Below are positions 1 through 7,291 of a stretch of 64,000 nucleotides of DNA, piece after piece. Both the position numbers and the translations under genes were made by a program. How positions within the stretch are numbered: the first letter of the stretch is position 1; every line of letters begins with the position of its first letter. Under the pieces are notes generated by a model. The model ran no database searches and was not told the DNA's origin. It saw only the letters and a program-made list of their open reading frames with translations. Source of the DNA: Fibrobacterota bacterium (GTDB lineage: Bacteria; Fibrobacterota; Chitinivibrionia; Chitinivibrionales; FEN-1185); NCBI GenBank assembly GCA_003165595.1, contig PLWQ01000009.1, positions 141,516-205,515 on the forward strand. The letters run 5' to 3'.

Positions 1-66
1 AACTATTATCCATATCCGGGTGGAACTTTGTCAATTGTTTCGGCACAATGGGGCGCAGAGGGGTGA
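1..66 (+). CDS. possible 3' end of a gene entering from the left
   Basis: Frame 1 is open from the first base and ends with TGA at 64-66, giving a 21-residue tail (NYYPYPGGTLSIVSAQWGAEG). A hairpin with a short T-run on the same strand follows at 94-116, as expected behind a plus-strand gene. The tail is too short to identify a family and the open frame could be chance. Confidence 0.35.
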   Translation, partial: NYYPYPGGTLSIVSAQWGAEG

Positions 67-93
67 GGAGCGGCAAGACCATCAACCTGCGCG

Positions 94-116
94 GCCCGGC
101 TAATTGCCGGGCTTTT
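94..116 (+). terminator. rho-independent terminator-like hairpin
   Basis: A perfect 7-bp stem (GCCCGGC at 94-100, GCCGGGC at 106-112, loop taatt) is followed by TTTT on the plus strand. It overlaps the 3' end of the convergent esterase gene and would stop transcription arriving from the left edge. Confidence 0.6.
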
Positions 117-897
117 GGAGAATCCTGCTGAAATACAGCACGTGGAATTCGACGCACTGCCGGGCATATTCGAAGGAATGAGTGCCGGGCCTTTCGTAGT
201 ATTCATGTGGAACGCCAAGCGCGAGCAGTTTTTCGTGGGTGCGCCGGTTGCCCGGAAGCGCAAAATCCGACACACCGCAGTCCAGTATCAGGGCCTTACT
301 TTGGCCAACGAGCTTCTCGCACAACATCAGGAAGGAGGACGATTTCCACAGGCCGGCGCTTGTGCGGAATTCGCCGAGGACCTCGTGCAAATCCCATTGC
401 GATGGGAATTCGGTGAGGTCCATTATTCCGCTGATGCTGCCGGCGCCGCAGAAAAGGCTGCAATGCTTTGCAAGAATTGTCGCGGCCCCATGGCCGCCCA
501 TGCTTGACCCTATGATTGCACGACCCCGGGCTTGCGCCCATGTGCGATAATTTTTGTCGATAAAAGGGACCACATCATCAACGATATATGATTCAAACTT
601 GGAATCCGCTCGAACCGGGGAGTCCATATACCATGAATTGAAGTTGCCGTCCGGGCACACGAAGACGACGTGGTACCGATCCGCGTATTCATCAAGGGGC
701 GCCACTCTGGTCCATGTCAAGTAGTCTCCGCTGTATCCATGCAGCAGGTACACAACGGAGAAATGACTGCTGTTATTCTTGTATTCTTCCGGAGTTATGA
801 CGGCTGCGTTAAAGCTTTTCTTCATGTATGCGCTTGGTATGGAAACGACGCACGTCTGGCTCGCCTGGGTTATGGCAGCCAGCAGCAGTAAGCCCAT
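100..897 (-). CDS. secreted esterase, esterase D / acetyl-esterase type alpha/beta hydrolase
   Basis: Predicted serine hydrolase acting outside the cytoplasm on an ester substrate that cannot be specified. From an ATG at 897 the protein has 265 residues. The nucleophile elbow G-S-S-M-G puts the catalytic Ser near residue 132. LLHGYSGDY is the oxyanion-hole HG motif, and a late GTHSFEYA supplies the likely His. The N-terminus (GLLLLAAITQASQTC) resembles a signal peptide, perhaps with a few more upstream residues (IKKALCQSA) if a non-ATG start is used. The frame stays open upstream to 1194, but that stretch looks non-coding and contains hairpins. The family includes acetyl-xylan and feruloyl esterases and S-formylglutathione hydrolase. 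A signal peptide argues against the last. Confidence 0.8.
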   Translation of the reverse strand: MGLLLLAAITQASQTCVVSIPSAYMKKSFNAAVITPEEYKNNSSHFSVVYLLHGYSGDYLTWTRVAPLDEYADRYHVVFVCPDGNFNSWYMDSPVRADSKFESYIVDDVVPFIDKNYRTWAQARGRAIIGSSMGGHGAATILAKHCSLFCGAGSISGIMDLTEFPSQWDLHEVLGEFRTSAGLWKSSSFLMLCEKLVGQSKALILDCGVSDFALPGNRRTHEKLLALGVPHEYYERPGTHSFEYARQCVEFHVLYFSRILQKPGN

Positions 898-1222
898 TGC
901 ACTTTGACACAATGCTTTTTTGATGAGACGTGGAGCAGTAAAGAACCACGGCCATGGGTCGTGGCTTTTTTGTAACGTTGTGCGCCACGCCCATAGGGCG
1001 CGGTCTCTTTTCAGGAAAACGCCATAGGCTTCTCTCTTGTGCTTGTTTATGCTGCACAAAATGACGGGAAGACGGCATCGTGCGACGAACCGGGACGCTT
1101 CGAGAGTACAGCATACCCGGCGTTGCGCAGTGGAAATATTTCGGAAAATCATGGCATTGGTCATGCTGGCAGGCTTTGGGGGAGAAGCAATCAAATTACG
1201 GAAAAATATTTCTTGATCGAAC
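898..1222. other. gene-free interval with two hairpins
   Basis: No convincing gene lies between the esterase start and the folE end. The left third carries two GC-rich hairpins in a row: 946-964, and CGCCC/GGGCG at 988-1000. Each is followed by a T-rich stretch on the plus strand. On the minus strand the first would follow folE as a possible terminator (hairpin, then TTCTTT). Nothing is recognised in 1011-1222. Confidence 0.5.
946..964 (+). repeat. 19-bp dispersed palindrome, copy 1
   Basis: CCACGGCCATGGGTCGTGG followed by CTTTTTTGT. Its arms are identical to those of the element at 19871-19889 in the opposite orientation; only the 3-nt loop differs (ATG here, TTT there). It may serve as a terminator hairpin. 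Confidence 0.6.
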
Positions 1223-1774
1223 CTAGCTTCTTGCCATGCCGATCAGGTTGAGAAATTCGTCTCTGGTGGCGTGCTCGGAACGAAAACTTCCGAGCATTGC
1301 CGACGTTATCATTTTGGAATTCTGTTTTGTGACCCCGCGCATCATCATGCACAAATGCTGCGCCTCGATTACAACGCCGACACCCTCCGCCTTGATCGGC
1401 TTCATAAGGCACGAAGCGATTTGCTGGGTGAGCCGCTCCTGCACCTGGAGACGCCTTGCAAAACAATCCACAAGCCTTGCCAGCTTGCTTACCCCGTACA
1501 CCTTGTCCTTGGAGATGTAGCCAATGTGGCATTTACCAAAAAAGGGAAGCATGTGATGTTCGCACAGACTGTAAAGTTCGATGTCCCTCACGATTATCAT
1601 GTGGTCGCAGTGCTCGTGGAATATGGCTTTTTTCAATATCTTGCCGGGATCTTCTTTGTATCCCTGGGTGAGATATTCCATCGAAAGCTTTACGCGCAGC
1701 GGGGTATTTTTGAGTCCTTCGCGATCGGGATCTTCCCCGATTTCCCTGAGAATTTTCCGTATGGCGTCTTCCAT
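1223..1774 (-). CDS. folE: GTP cyclohydrolase I
   Basis: Converts GTP to 7,8-dihydroneopterin triphosphate, the first step of folate and other pteridine pathways, as a cytoplasmic zinc enzyme. The 183-residue length is normal. Zinc ligands are visible as C71 and H74 ([10 protein letters not shown]) and C142 (QHLCMMMRG), and the N-terminus [17 protein letters not shown] is typical. The ATG at 1774 is preceded by GAGGA seven bases upstream. The frame is open to 1903 but the added part runs through a dispersed repeat and is not family-like. folK lies 11 kb away, consistent with folate synthesis but not a shared operon. Confidence 0.95.
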   Translation of the reverse strand: MEDAIRKILREIGEDPDREGLKNTPLRVKLSMEYLTQGYKEDPGKILKKAIFHEHCDHMIIVRDIELYSLCEHHMLPFFGKCHIGYISKDKVYGVSKLARLVDCFARRLQVQERLTQQIASCLMKPIKAEGVGVVIEAQHLCMMMRGVTKQNSKMITSAMLGSFRSEHATRDEFLNLIGMARS

Positions 1775-1863
1775 GAATTTATCCTCGCGTTTATCACCGG
1801 CAAACAAAACGGGCGTCCAATTTAACATAATATATATTTTGAATGAATCCCACAGCGAGCGCA

Positions 1864-1897
1864 TTTGAGGCTGCTCACCGGGGTGTACATCTGACCC
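1864..1897 (+). repeat. dispersed AGGCTGCTCAC repeat, short copy
   Basis: The core AGGCTGCTCACCGGGGTGTA and the following CATCTGACCC match the longer copies at 49467-49530 (plus) and 13850-13935 (minus). It lies between the divergent folE and 1933-2982 genes, so it may overlap their promoters. Confidence 0.55.
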
Positions 1898-1932
1898 ATA
1901 CAATCCTTTCTACCAAGGATCGCGCATCAACC

Positions 1933-2982
1933 GTGTTTTCCAGTGAATCAAGAAAGTCGTTCTCCAAAGCACTGCTTATGCTTTTGTTGCTGGCTGCCGT
2001 GTTGTTCGTGGGAACCTGCCTGCTCAGGATCGTTTCGTCGCCTGCCCGTCCCATCCATTCGATTCTTAGTTCGGAAACTCCCGGAGGAATTCCCTACGCC
2101 GACAACCAGAAGGATTCCGTGCAGAAAGGAATCGCGGGGCTTTGGTATAGCGCAGACACCGATGCGGGCGCGCCCTATCTTTGTACAACCGACAAGGTCG
2201 AACTCAAACCGAACGGTATTTACTGGAGAGTGAGAAGCACGTTGGCTCTTTTGCCTTCGGGCGATTCCGCAACGTACGCCGTTGCATCGACCGGGTACGT
2301 GAGCCCGTACAGTCACGCGGATTCGTCGCCGGATAGTATTTCATGTCAAGTACATTACATCGGCATAAGCGTTGCATCCGGTAACGACACCTGCTATGTA
2401 GAAATACAACGGCCGGATCCGTCCGCCTCGATTTTCCCTCAGCTCCAGGTGCAACCCAAGGCGGGTGAAGGCGCGGTGGACACCGTATGGAGCATTTACG
2501 CCGGCAGCCGGGACCTCTGGCTGGGAAATCACCGGTTTTCGCGCATCGACGCCTCGGGCTCAAGGACGGAAGGCTTCTTTGCAAAGGGGAGCACGGAAAT
2601 AGTCAACAAGTTCTCTCTGGGAAAATGCGCCGGCGAGCTGTCTTTGGAATTGTTCATCAAGCGTGTGCTCACCCGGGATTTCGGGAAACTCTCCGTGCCC
2701 GCACGAACAGGCGACGGTATCAGGACGACGGTGGAAAAGTACTACAAAGAACTCTTTGCCCAAAATCTTGCCCGGCGCGTTACCGTATTCAGAAAGGGAA
2801 GCGCGGTTGTCACCTTTTCGGTAAATGCTGCCGGGACAGTAAACGGTACCGCGCACGTGGCAAGCCGGCCCTGGAACATAAAGCTCGACAAGGAACTTGC
2901 CGAAGAAGTGCAATCGTGGGTGTTTCCTCGGTGCCCGTCGCAGAGTGAACCGGTGCAGGCAAGATTTGAAGTGTCGTATTGA
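1933..2982 (+). CDS. membrane-anchored protein with TonB/AgmX-like C-terminal domain
   Basis: Function is not established. The protein (about 349 residues from the chosen GTG) has an N-terminal membrane segment (ALLMLLLLAAVLFVGTCLL) after a basic stretch, then an extracytoplasmic region with no recognised domain. The last 90 residues have the pattern of the TonB or AgmX/PglI C-terminal domain: a V-x-F-S-V-x-x-x-G-x-V strand pair, a helix, and W-V-F-P near the end. The start is uncertain. GTG 1933 has AAGGA 13 bases upstream and ATG 1978 is an alternative; the upstream frame to 1843 reads through a repeat. The stop overlaps the region just ahead of larE, so the two are probably co-transcribed. 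Confidence 0.65.
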   Translation: MFSSESRKSFSKALLMLLLLAAVLFVGTCLLRIVSSPARPIHSILSSETPGGIPYADNQKDSVQKGIAGLWYSADTDAGAPYLCTTDKVELKPNGIYWRVRSTLALLPSGDSATYAVASTGYVSPYSHADSSPDSISCQVHYIGISVASGNDTCYVEIQRPDPSASIFPQLQVQPKAGEGAVDTVWSIYAGSRDLWLGNHRFSRIDASGSRTEGFFAKGSTEIVNKFSLGKCAGELSLELFIKRVLTRDFGKLSVPARTGDGIRTTVEKYYKELFAQNLARRVTVFRKGSAVVTFSVNAAGTVNGTAHVASRPWNIKLDKELAEEVQSWVFPRCPSQSEPVQARFEVSY

Positions 2983-3029
2983 CGGGAATGCGAGACACAT
3001 TTCGCCAAAGGAAAGAGGAAGACGGGTTG

Positions 3030-3833
3030 ATGGACAAACTAGAAGACCTCAAAAGAATCATCGGGCGATATAAGTCGGCAGTTGTGGCTTTTTCGGGCGG
3101 CGTGGACAGCACGTTTTTAGCCTGGGCATGCGCATCGGTTCTGGGAGACAAGGTGCTGCTCGTAACGGCTCAATCCTCCACGTATCCCGCATCTGAGCTC
3201 GACGGCGCAAAACAATCGGCACAAGCCCTGGGATGCAAACACCGCATCATTGTTTCCGAGGAGATCGATATCCCCGGCTTCTCCGATAATCCGCCGAACC
3301 GATGTTACTATTGCAAGAGCGAGCTTTTTTCCAAGATACGCGATATTGCTCGCGCCGAAGGGTACGACGTGGTATTCGACGGCAGCAACATCGATGACAC
3401 AAGGGACTACCGTCCGGGAAGACAGGCGCTTGCCGAGCTCGGGATCAGCTCACCCATGATTGAGGCTAAGTTGACAAAGGATGAAATACGCGCCTATTCG
3501 AAACAGGCCGGCCTGCCCACGGCGACCAAGCCGTCGTTTGCCTGCCTCGCGTCGCGTTTTCCCTACGGCGAGCGGATCACCAAGGCCAAGCTCGGAAGGG
3601 TGGGGAAAGCGGAGGAATCGCTGCGCACCATGGGTTTTACGCAGTTCCGTGTCCGCAGTCATGGCGATCTGGCCAGACTCGAATTCATCGAACAGGAAAT
3701 TGACAAAGCGTGGGCCGGCCGCAGAGTAATCGAGGATGCGCTCAAACAGGCGGGCTTTACGTTCGTGGCAATCGATACAAGGGGATACCGCACCGGCGCC
3801 ATGAATGAAGCACTTGATATCGGCGAGAAATAG
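3030..3833 (+). CDS. larE: ATP-dependent sulfur transferase LarE, three-cysteine type
   Basis: LarE installs sulfur on the pyridinium dinucleotide precursor of the nickel-pincer cofactor of lactate racemase. The PP-loop SGGVDS is at residues 22-27. Cysteines C92 and C95 (NRCYYCKSELF) and C172 (FACLASRFPYG) form the three-Cys pattern that in some LarE proteins binds a [4Fe-4S] cluster. The single-Cys type instead gives up its own sulfur. The ATG at 3030 follows GAGGAAG by eight bases; length 267 is typical. No larA, larB or larC is in the window, so the final target is unknown and could be another nickel-pincer enzyme. Confidence 0.88.
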   Translation: MDKLEDLKRIIGRYKSAVVAFSGGVDSTFLAWACASVLGDKVLLVTAQSSTYPASELDGAKQSAQALGCKHRIIVSEEIDIPGFSDNPPNRCYYCKSELFSKIRDIARAEGYDVVFDGSNIDDTRDYRPGRQALAELGISSPMIEAKLTKDEIRAYSKQAGLPTATKPSFACLASRFPYGERITKAKLGRVGKAEESLRTMGFTQFRVRSHGDLARLEFIEQEIDKAWAGRRVIEDALKQAGFTFVAIDTRGYRTGAMNEALDIGEK

Positions 3834-3862
3834 CGGCCGCATACCGGGAGCAGGGGAAAGCC

Positions 3863-4225
3863 ATGGACGATTTCACCATGTATCTGGACGAACAATCACA
3901 AGTGATCCGCCAGCGTGTTGAGTGTGTTCTCGACGATGAGGTTTCCCGGCGGCTCTTCAATAAGACCGCCGAGCTTGCGGCGAAGCTCAAAGATCCCCGG
4001 AAGATTCGAATTCTTGCGGTTTCCGACACGTTTGGAAAACCAACTCCCGCCGCAAGACGAAGCCTGATGAACAATGTGAAAAGAAGCGAGCTGTATAAGC
4101 TGGCGATGGTTGGGAACAATCCCTTCATGCGGGCGGTCATTTCATTTTTTCTCAGCGTCGGCTCGACGGGCAAGGTCCGGCTATTCGAGAACGAAGACGA
4201 CGCTCTGGAATGGCTCAAGAAATAG
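3863..4225 (+). CDS. STAS/SEC14-like (SpoIIAA-like, DUF7793-type) small protein
   Basis: A 120-residue soluble protein with no signal peptide. The C-terminal VRLFENEDDALEWLKK and the central alternating strand/helix pattern (RKIRILAVSD, then A-R-R) fit the SpoIIAA-like STAS fold, usually a regulatory or lipid-binding module. There is no clear phosphorylatable D-S motif. The ATG follows AGGGGAAA. It lies 29 bp after larE and 37 bp before a large sensor kinase, so a signalling role with that kinase is a plausible inference. Confidence 0.6.
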   Translation: MDDFTMYLDEQSQVIRQRVECVLDDEVSRRLFNKTAELAAKLKDPRKIRILAVSDTFGKPTPAARRSLMNNVKRSELYKLAMVGNNPFMRAVISFFLSVGSTGKVRLFENEDDALEWLKK

Positions 4226-4262
4226 GCTTTCCCTAATTGACGTCAACGCCGGAAGCGGTTCC

Positions 4263-7256
4263 ATGACTGATTCTCGTTCGAGCAAAGCCCCCGACGTCCA
4301 GGATTACCTCGAGAAAATGCTCGAGGTATTTGCGCATATCTCCGTTGGAGATTTCTCCAAGCGGATCGATGTATCCCGTTTGCCCCCGGACAACAACCTC
4401 ACCAGGATCCTCTGCGGTCTCGAAATGATGATGGACGACCTTGAGGAAGCCCATCGAGATCTTGCCGCCATAAAGAACAACCTGCAACACGAGGTAAACG
4501 AGCGAACCGGCCAACTCGAAACCGCCAATCTGCGTCTTAACTCCGAAATTGAGGAGCGCAAGAGAATCGAAGATGACCTTCGCGTGAGCGAAAGCCATTA
4601 CCGGCTGCTGGCCGAATCTGCGCATGACTTCATTTACATTCTCGATAAGGAAATGAGGATCACCTATGCCAACAGCGCTTCGCTCCGGTTTCTCGGGTTA
4701 ACCAGAGAGGAATTGTTCGGCAGACCGATAAGAAACCTGCTTCCGCTTTCCAACATCGGACTCACAAATGTGAACCTGTTCGAGGCAATTGAAACCGGCA
4801 TTCCGCTTTCGTATCGAAACGAGGTCTCATTCCCCAAGGGATCGCTGTGGCTCGACACGGTGCTTGTTCCTTTGCGGGATCCAAACGGCTCTATTGCTTC
4901 ACTCCTGGGAATCTCCCGCGATATCACCGACCAGATGAAATCGGCCGAAGCCCTCGCCGAACGGGAAAAGTTCCTTTCGGATGTTTTTGCGAGCATTCAG
5001 GACGGCATTAGCGTCCTGGACAAGGACCTGGCCATTATTCGCGTAAACTCCAGGATGGAGCAATGGTACGCGCACGCGCTTCCCCTCGTAGGCAAAAAAT
5101 GCTACGAGGTGTATCACGGAAGATCGGAGCCGTGTCATGTTTGCCCGAGTATTGTCGCCATGCGTACCGGCGCGACGGCCCACGAAATAGTGCCTTTGCA
5201 TGGCGTGGGCGGCGCCGTGGAAGGGTGGCTGGATTTGCATTCGTTTCCCGTGCTCGACACGGCGACCGGTAAGGTGAAAGGCGTTATAGAACACGTTCGC
5301 GACATCACGGAGCGAAAGACCGCCGAAGAAAAGGTGCGGCAGAGCGAGGAACGTTTCCGAAAGCTCGCCGAAACCGCAGGGGCGGGTATTTTCATCGTCA
5401 AGAATTCCCAATTCAGTTATGTGAATGCCTTTATCCAGCATTCCACAGGCTACTCGCACGACGAGCTGATCGGCATGAATTTTTGGGACCTGGTCCACCC
5501 CGAATTCCGGAAGAATCTGCAAGAACGGTACAAGGCGCGGATGCGAGGGCAGGAGGTCCCGAGCGAGTATGAATTCAAGTACGTCAAGAAAGACGGAAGT
5601 ATCGGGTGGGTGTCTCACAACGTTGGACTCATGGAATTTGAAGGTGGGCCGGCCGTTATCGGGACCCTGCATGAGATATCCGAGCGCAAGAGGGTCGAGG
5701 AGGCGCTTGGAGCCGAAAAAGAACTCCTGTCCGTTACGATGGAAAGCATCGATGACGGCGTGATCTCGGTTGATGCCGCGGGCACTATCCTTGCGATCAA
5801 CAGGAACGCCATGGCTCTGGCCTGCAGCGGCACGCAGGATACTGTGGGAAAGCACGTGGACGATGTCATGTGTTTTGTCGATGACACAACAAGAGAGCCG
5901 CGAAGCGGCGTCATTCGCGACATGCTGCAGCGACACGGCATGCAGCACTCCGAGCGCCGGGTCACGATACGAACCTCCCGGTCCGGCGTCAGGCTTGCGG
6001 ACCTTTCGGTTTCTCCCATCGCGGCGAAAGACGGCACAAAGATCGGGATGGTGCTTGTGTTCCGGGACATCACCGAGAAACAGAAAATGGAGGCTGAACT
6101 TTTCAAAGCAAGAAAGCTGGAGTCGCTGGGCGTTCTGGCGGGCGGCATTGCTCACGACTTCAACAACATTCTCACCGGCGTAATCACCAATCTTTTTATG
6201 GCAAAGGTAAAGGTGAAGGCCGACGCCGGTACGTACGAACTCCTTGCGGAAGCGGAGAAAGCATCATTCCGTGCAAGCAAGCTGGTAAAACAATTGCTCA
6301 CGTTCTCGAAGGGAGGCGCACCCGTAAAGGAAGCCGTTTCTCTAAAGAACCTGATAGAAGACTCGGTAGGCTTCTGTCTTTCGGGATCAAATGTCAATTA
6401 CAGGCTTGATATACCGGCCGACCTCCGGCTTGTGGAAGCCGACAAAGGTCAAATAGACCAGGTGCTCAACAATCTCGTTATTAATGCCGACCAGTCAATG
6501 CCGGGCGGCGGCACTATTGTGGTGTCTGCCGAAAACGTCACAATCGAATCATCCAAACTGGCCGCAGGAAATCCGCTTGGAGGCCTTCTCGAAGGCAACT
6601 ATGTCCGGGTTTCCGTCGCCGATGAAGGATCGGGCATACCCCGGGAAAATATGGAAAAGATTTTTGATCCGTATTTTACCACGAAGCCCAACGGCAACGG
6701 CCTGGGGCTCACCATCGCGTACTCAATCGTAAAAGGACATAAGGGAATCATAACGGTGGATTCATCACAGGGTAAAGGAACGGTGTTTTCGTTTCTTCTT
6801 CCCGTGGCAAAATCCGTGGAAAAGTCCGCCGCAAAGCAGTCGGCGGGCGCCGTGGAATCGAACGTCGCCTCCAGGATAAACGTGCTGGTGATGGACGACG
6901 ACAACTCGGTGAGAACCGTTATCAGTCAACTTCTCAAGAATTCCGGGTATTCTGTTTTCTGTACAGCCTCCGGGGAAGAAACCCTTTCCGCATACGATCG
7001 TGCGCTCAAGTCGGGTGCCCCCTTCGACATCGTGGTCATGGATCTCACAATCCCCTGCGGCATGGGCGGCAAGGAAGCGGTTGGCAAGCTCCTCAAACTT
7101 GACCCGAAAGCGAAAGTGGTGGTCTCCAGCGGCTATTCCAACGATTCGATCCTGGCGAATTTCCGGGAATACGGGTTTTGCGGCGTCATCGCAAAACCCT
7201 TCAACATCGACGAATTCCTGAGCGTCATACGCAAGGCAACCGATACGGCGAAGTAA
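4263..7256 (+). CDS. hybrid sensor histidine kinase, HAMP-like + 4 PAS + HisKA + HATPase + receiver
   Basis: A 997-residue cytosolic two-component sensor; no membrane segment is seen. Order: a HAMP-like segment and coiled coil (10-105), PAS1 (108-230), PAS2 (236-360), PAS3 (363-485), PAS4 (487-610), HisKA with phospho-acceptor H631 (GGIAHDFNN), HATPase_c (725-850, DEGSGIP and GNGLGLTIAYS), and a receiver with D927 (VVMDLTIP). PAS2 carries C280, C291 and C294 in the common K-C-Y-E-V-Y-H-G-R-S-E-P-C-x-x-C-P pattern, which may bind a metal or sense redox. The ATG follows GGAAGCGG; the longer open frame upstream overlaps the STAS gene. It ends 35 bp before cstA and may control it. Confidence 0.9.
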   Translation: MTDSRSSKAPDVQDYLEKMLEVFAHISVGDFSKRIDVSRLPPDNNLTRILCGLEMMMDDLEEAHRDLAAIKNNLQHEVNERTGQLETANLRLNSEIEERKRIEDDLRVSESHYRLLAESAHDFIYILDKEMRITYANSASLRFLGLTREELFGRPIRNLLPLSNIGLTNVNLFEAIETGIPLSYRNEVSFPKGSLWLDTVLVPLRDPNGSIASLLGISRDITDQMKSAEALAEREKFLSDVFASIQDGISVLDKDLAIIRVNSRMEQWYAHALPLVGKKCYEVYHGRSEPCHVCPSIVAMRTGATAHEIVPLHGVGGAVEGWLDLHSFPVLDTATGKVKGVIEHVRDITERKTAEEKVRQSEERFRKLAETAGAGIFIVKNSQFSYVNAFIQHSTGYSHDELIGMNFWDLVHPEFRKNLQERYKARMRGQEVPSEYEFKYVKKDGSIGWVSHNVGLMEFEGGPAVIGTLHEISERKRVEEALGAEKELLSVTMESIDDGVISVDAAGTILAINRNAMALACSGTQDTVGKHVDDVMCFVDDTTREPRSGVIRDMLQRHGMQHSERRVTIRTSRSGVRLADLSVSPIAAKDGTKIGMVLVFRDITEKQKMEAELFKARKLESLGVLAGGIAHDFNNILTGVITNLFMAKVKVKADAGTYELLAEAEKASFRASKLVKQLLTFSKGGAPVKEAVSLKNLIEDSVGFCLSGSNVNYRLDIPADLRLVEADKGQIDQVLNNLVINADQSMPGGGTIVVSAENVTIESSKLAAGNPLGGLLEGNYVRVSVADEGSGIPRENMEKIFDPYFTTKPNGNGLGLTIAYSIVKGHKGIITVDSSQGKGTVFSFLLPVAKSVEKSAAKQSAGAVESNVASRINVLVMDDDNSVRTVISQLLKNSGYSVFCTASGEETLSAYDRALKSGAPFDIVVMDLTIPCGMGGKEAVGKLLKLDPKAKVVVSSGYSNDSILANFREYGFCGVIAKPFNIDEFLSVIRKATDTAK

Positions 7257-7291
7257 GCGGGAGACTCGCACTGGCAAGGGGGAAGATCATC

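Noticed and set aside
4899-6155. 418-codon open frame on the minus strand
   Set aside because: It lies fully inside the hybrid kinase gene, and its product is rich in His, Arg and Pro with no domain; the plus-strand frame has clear PAS and HisKA motifs.
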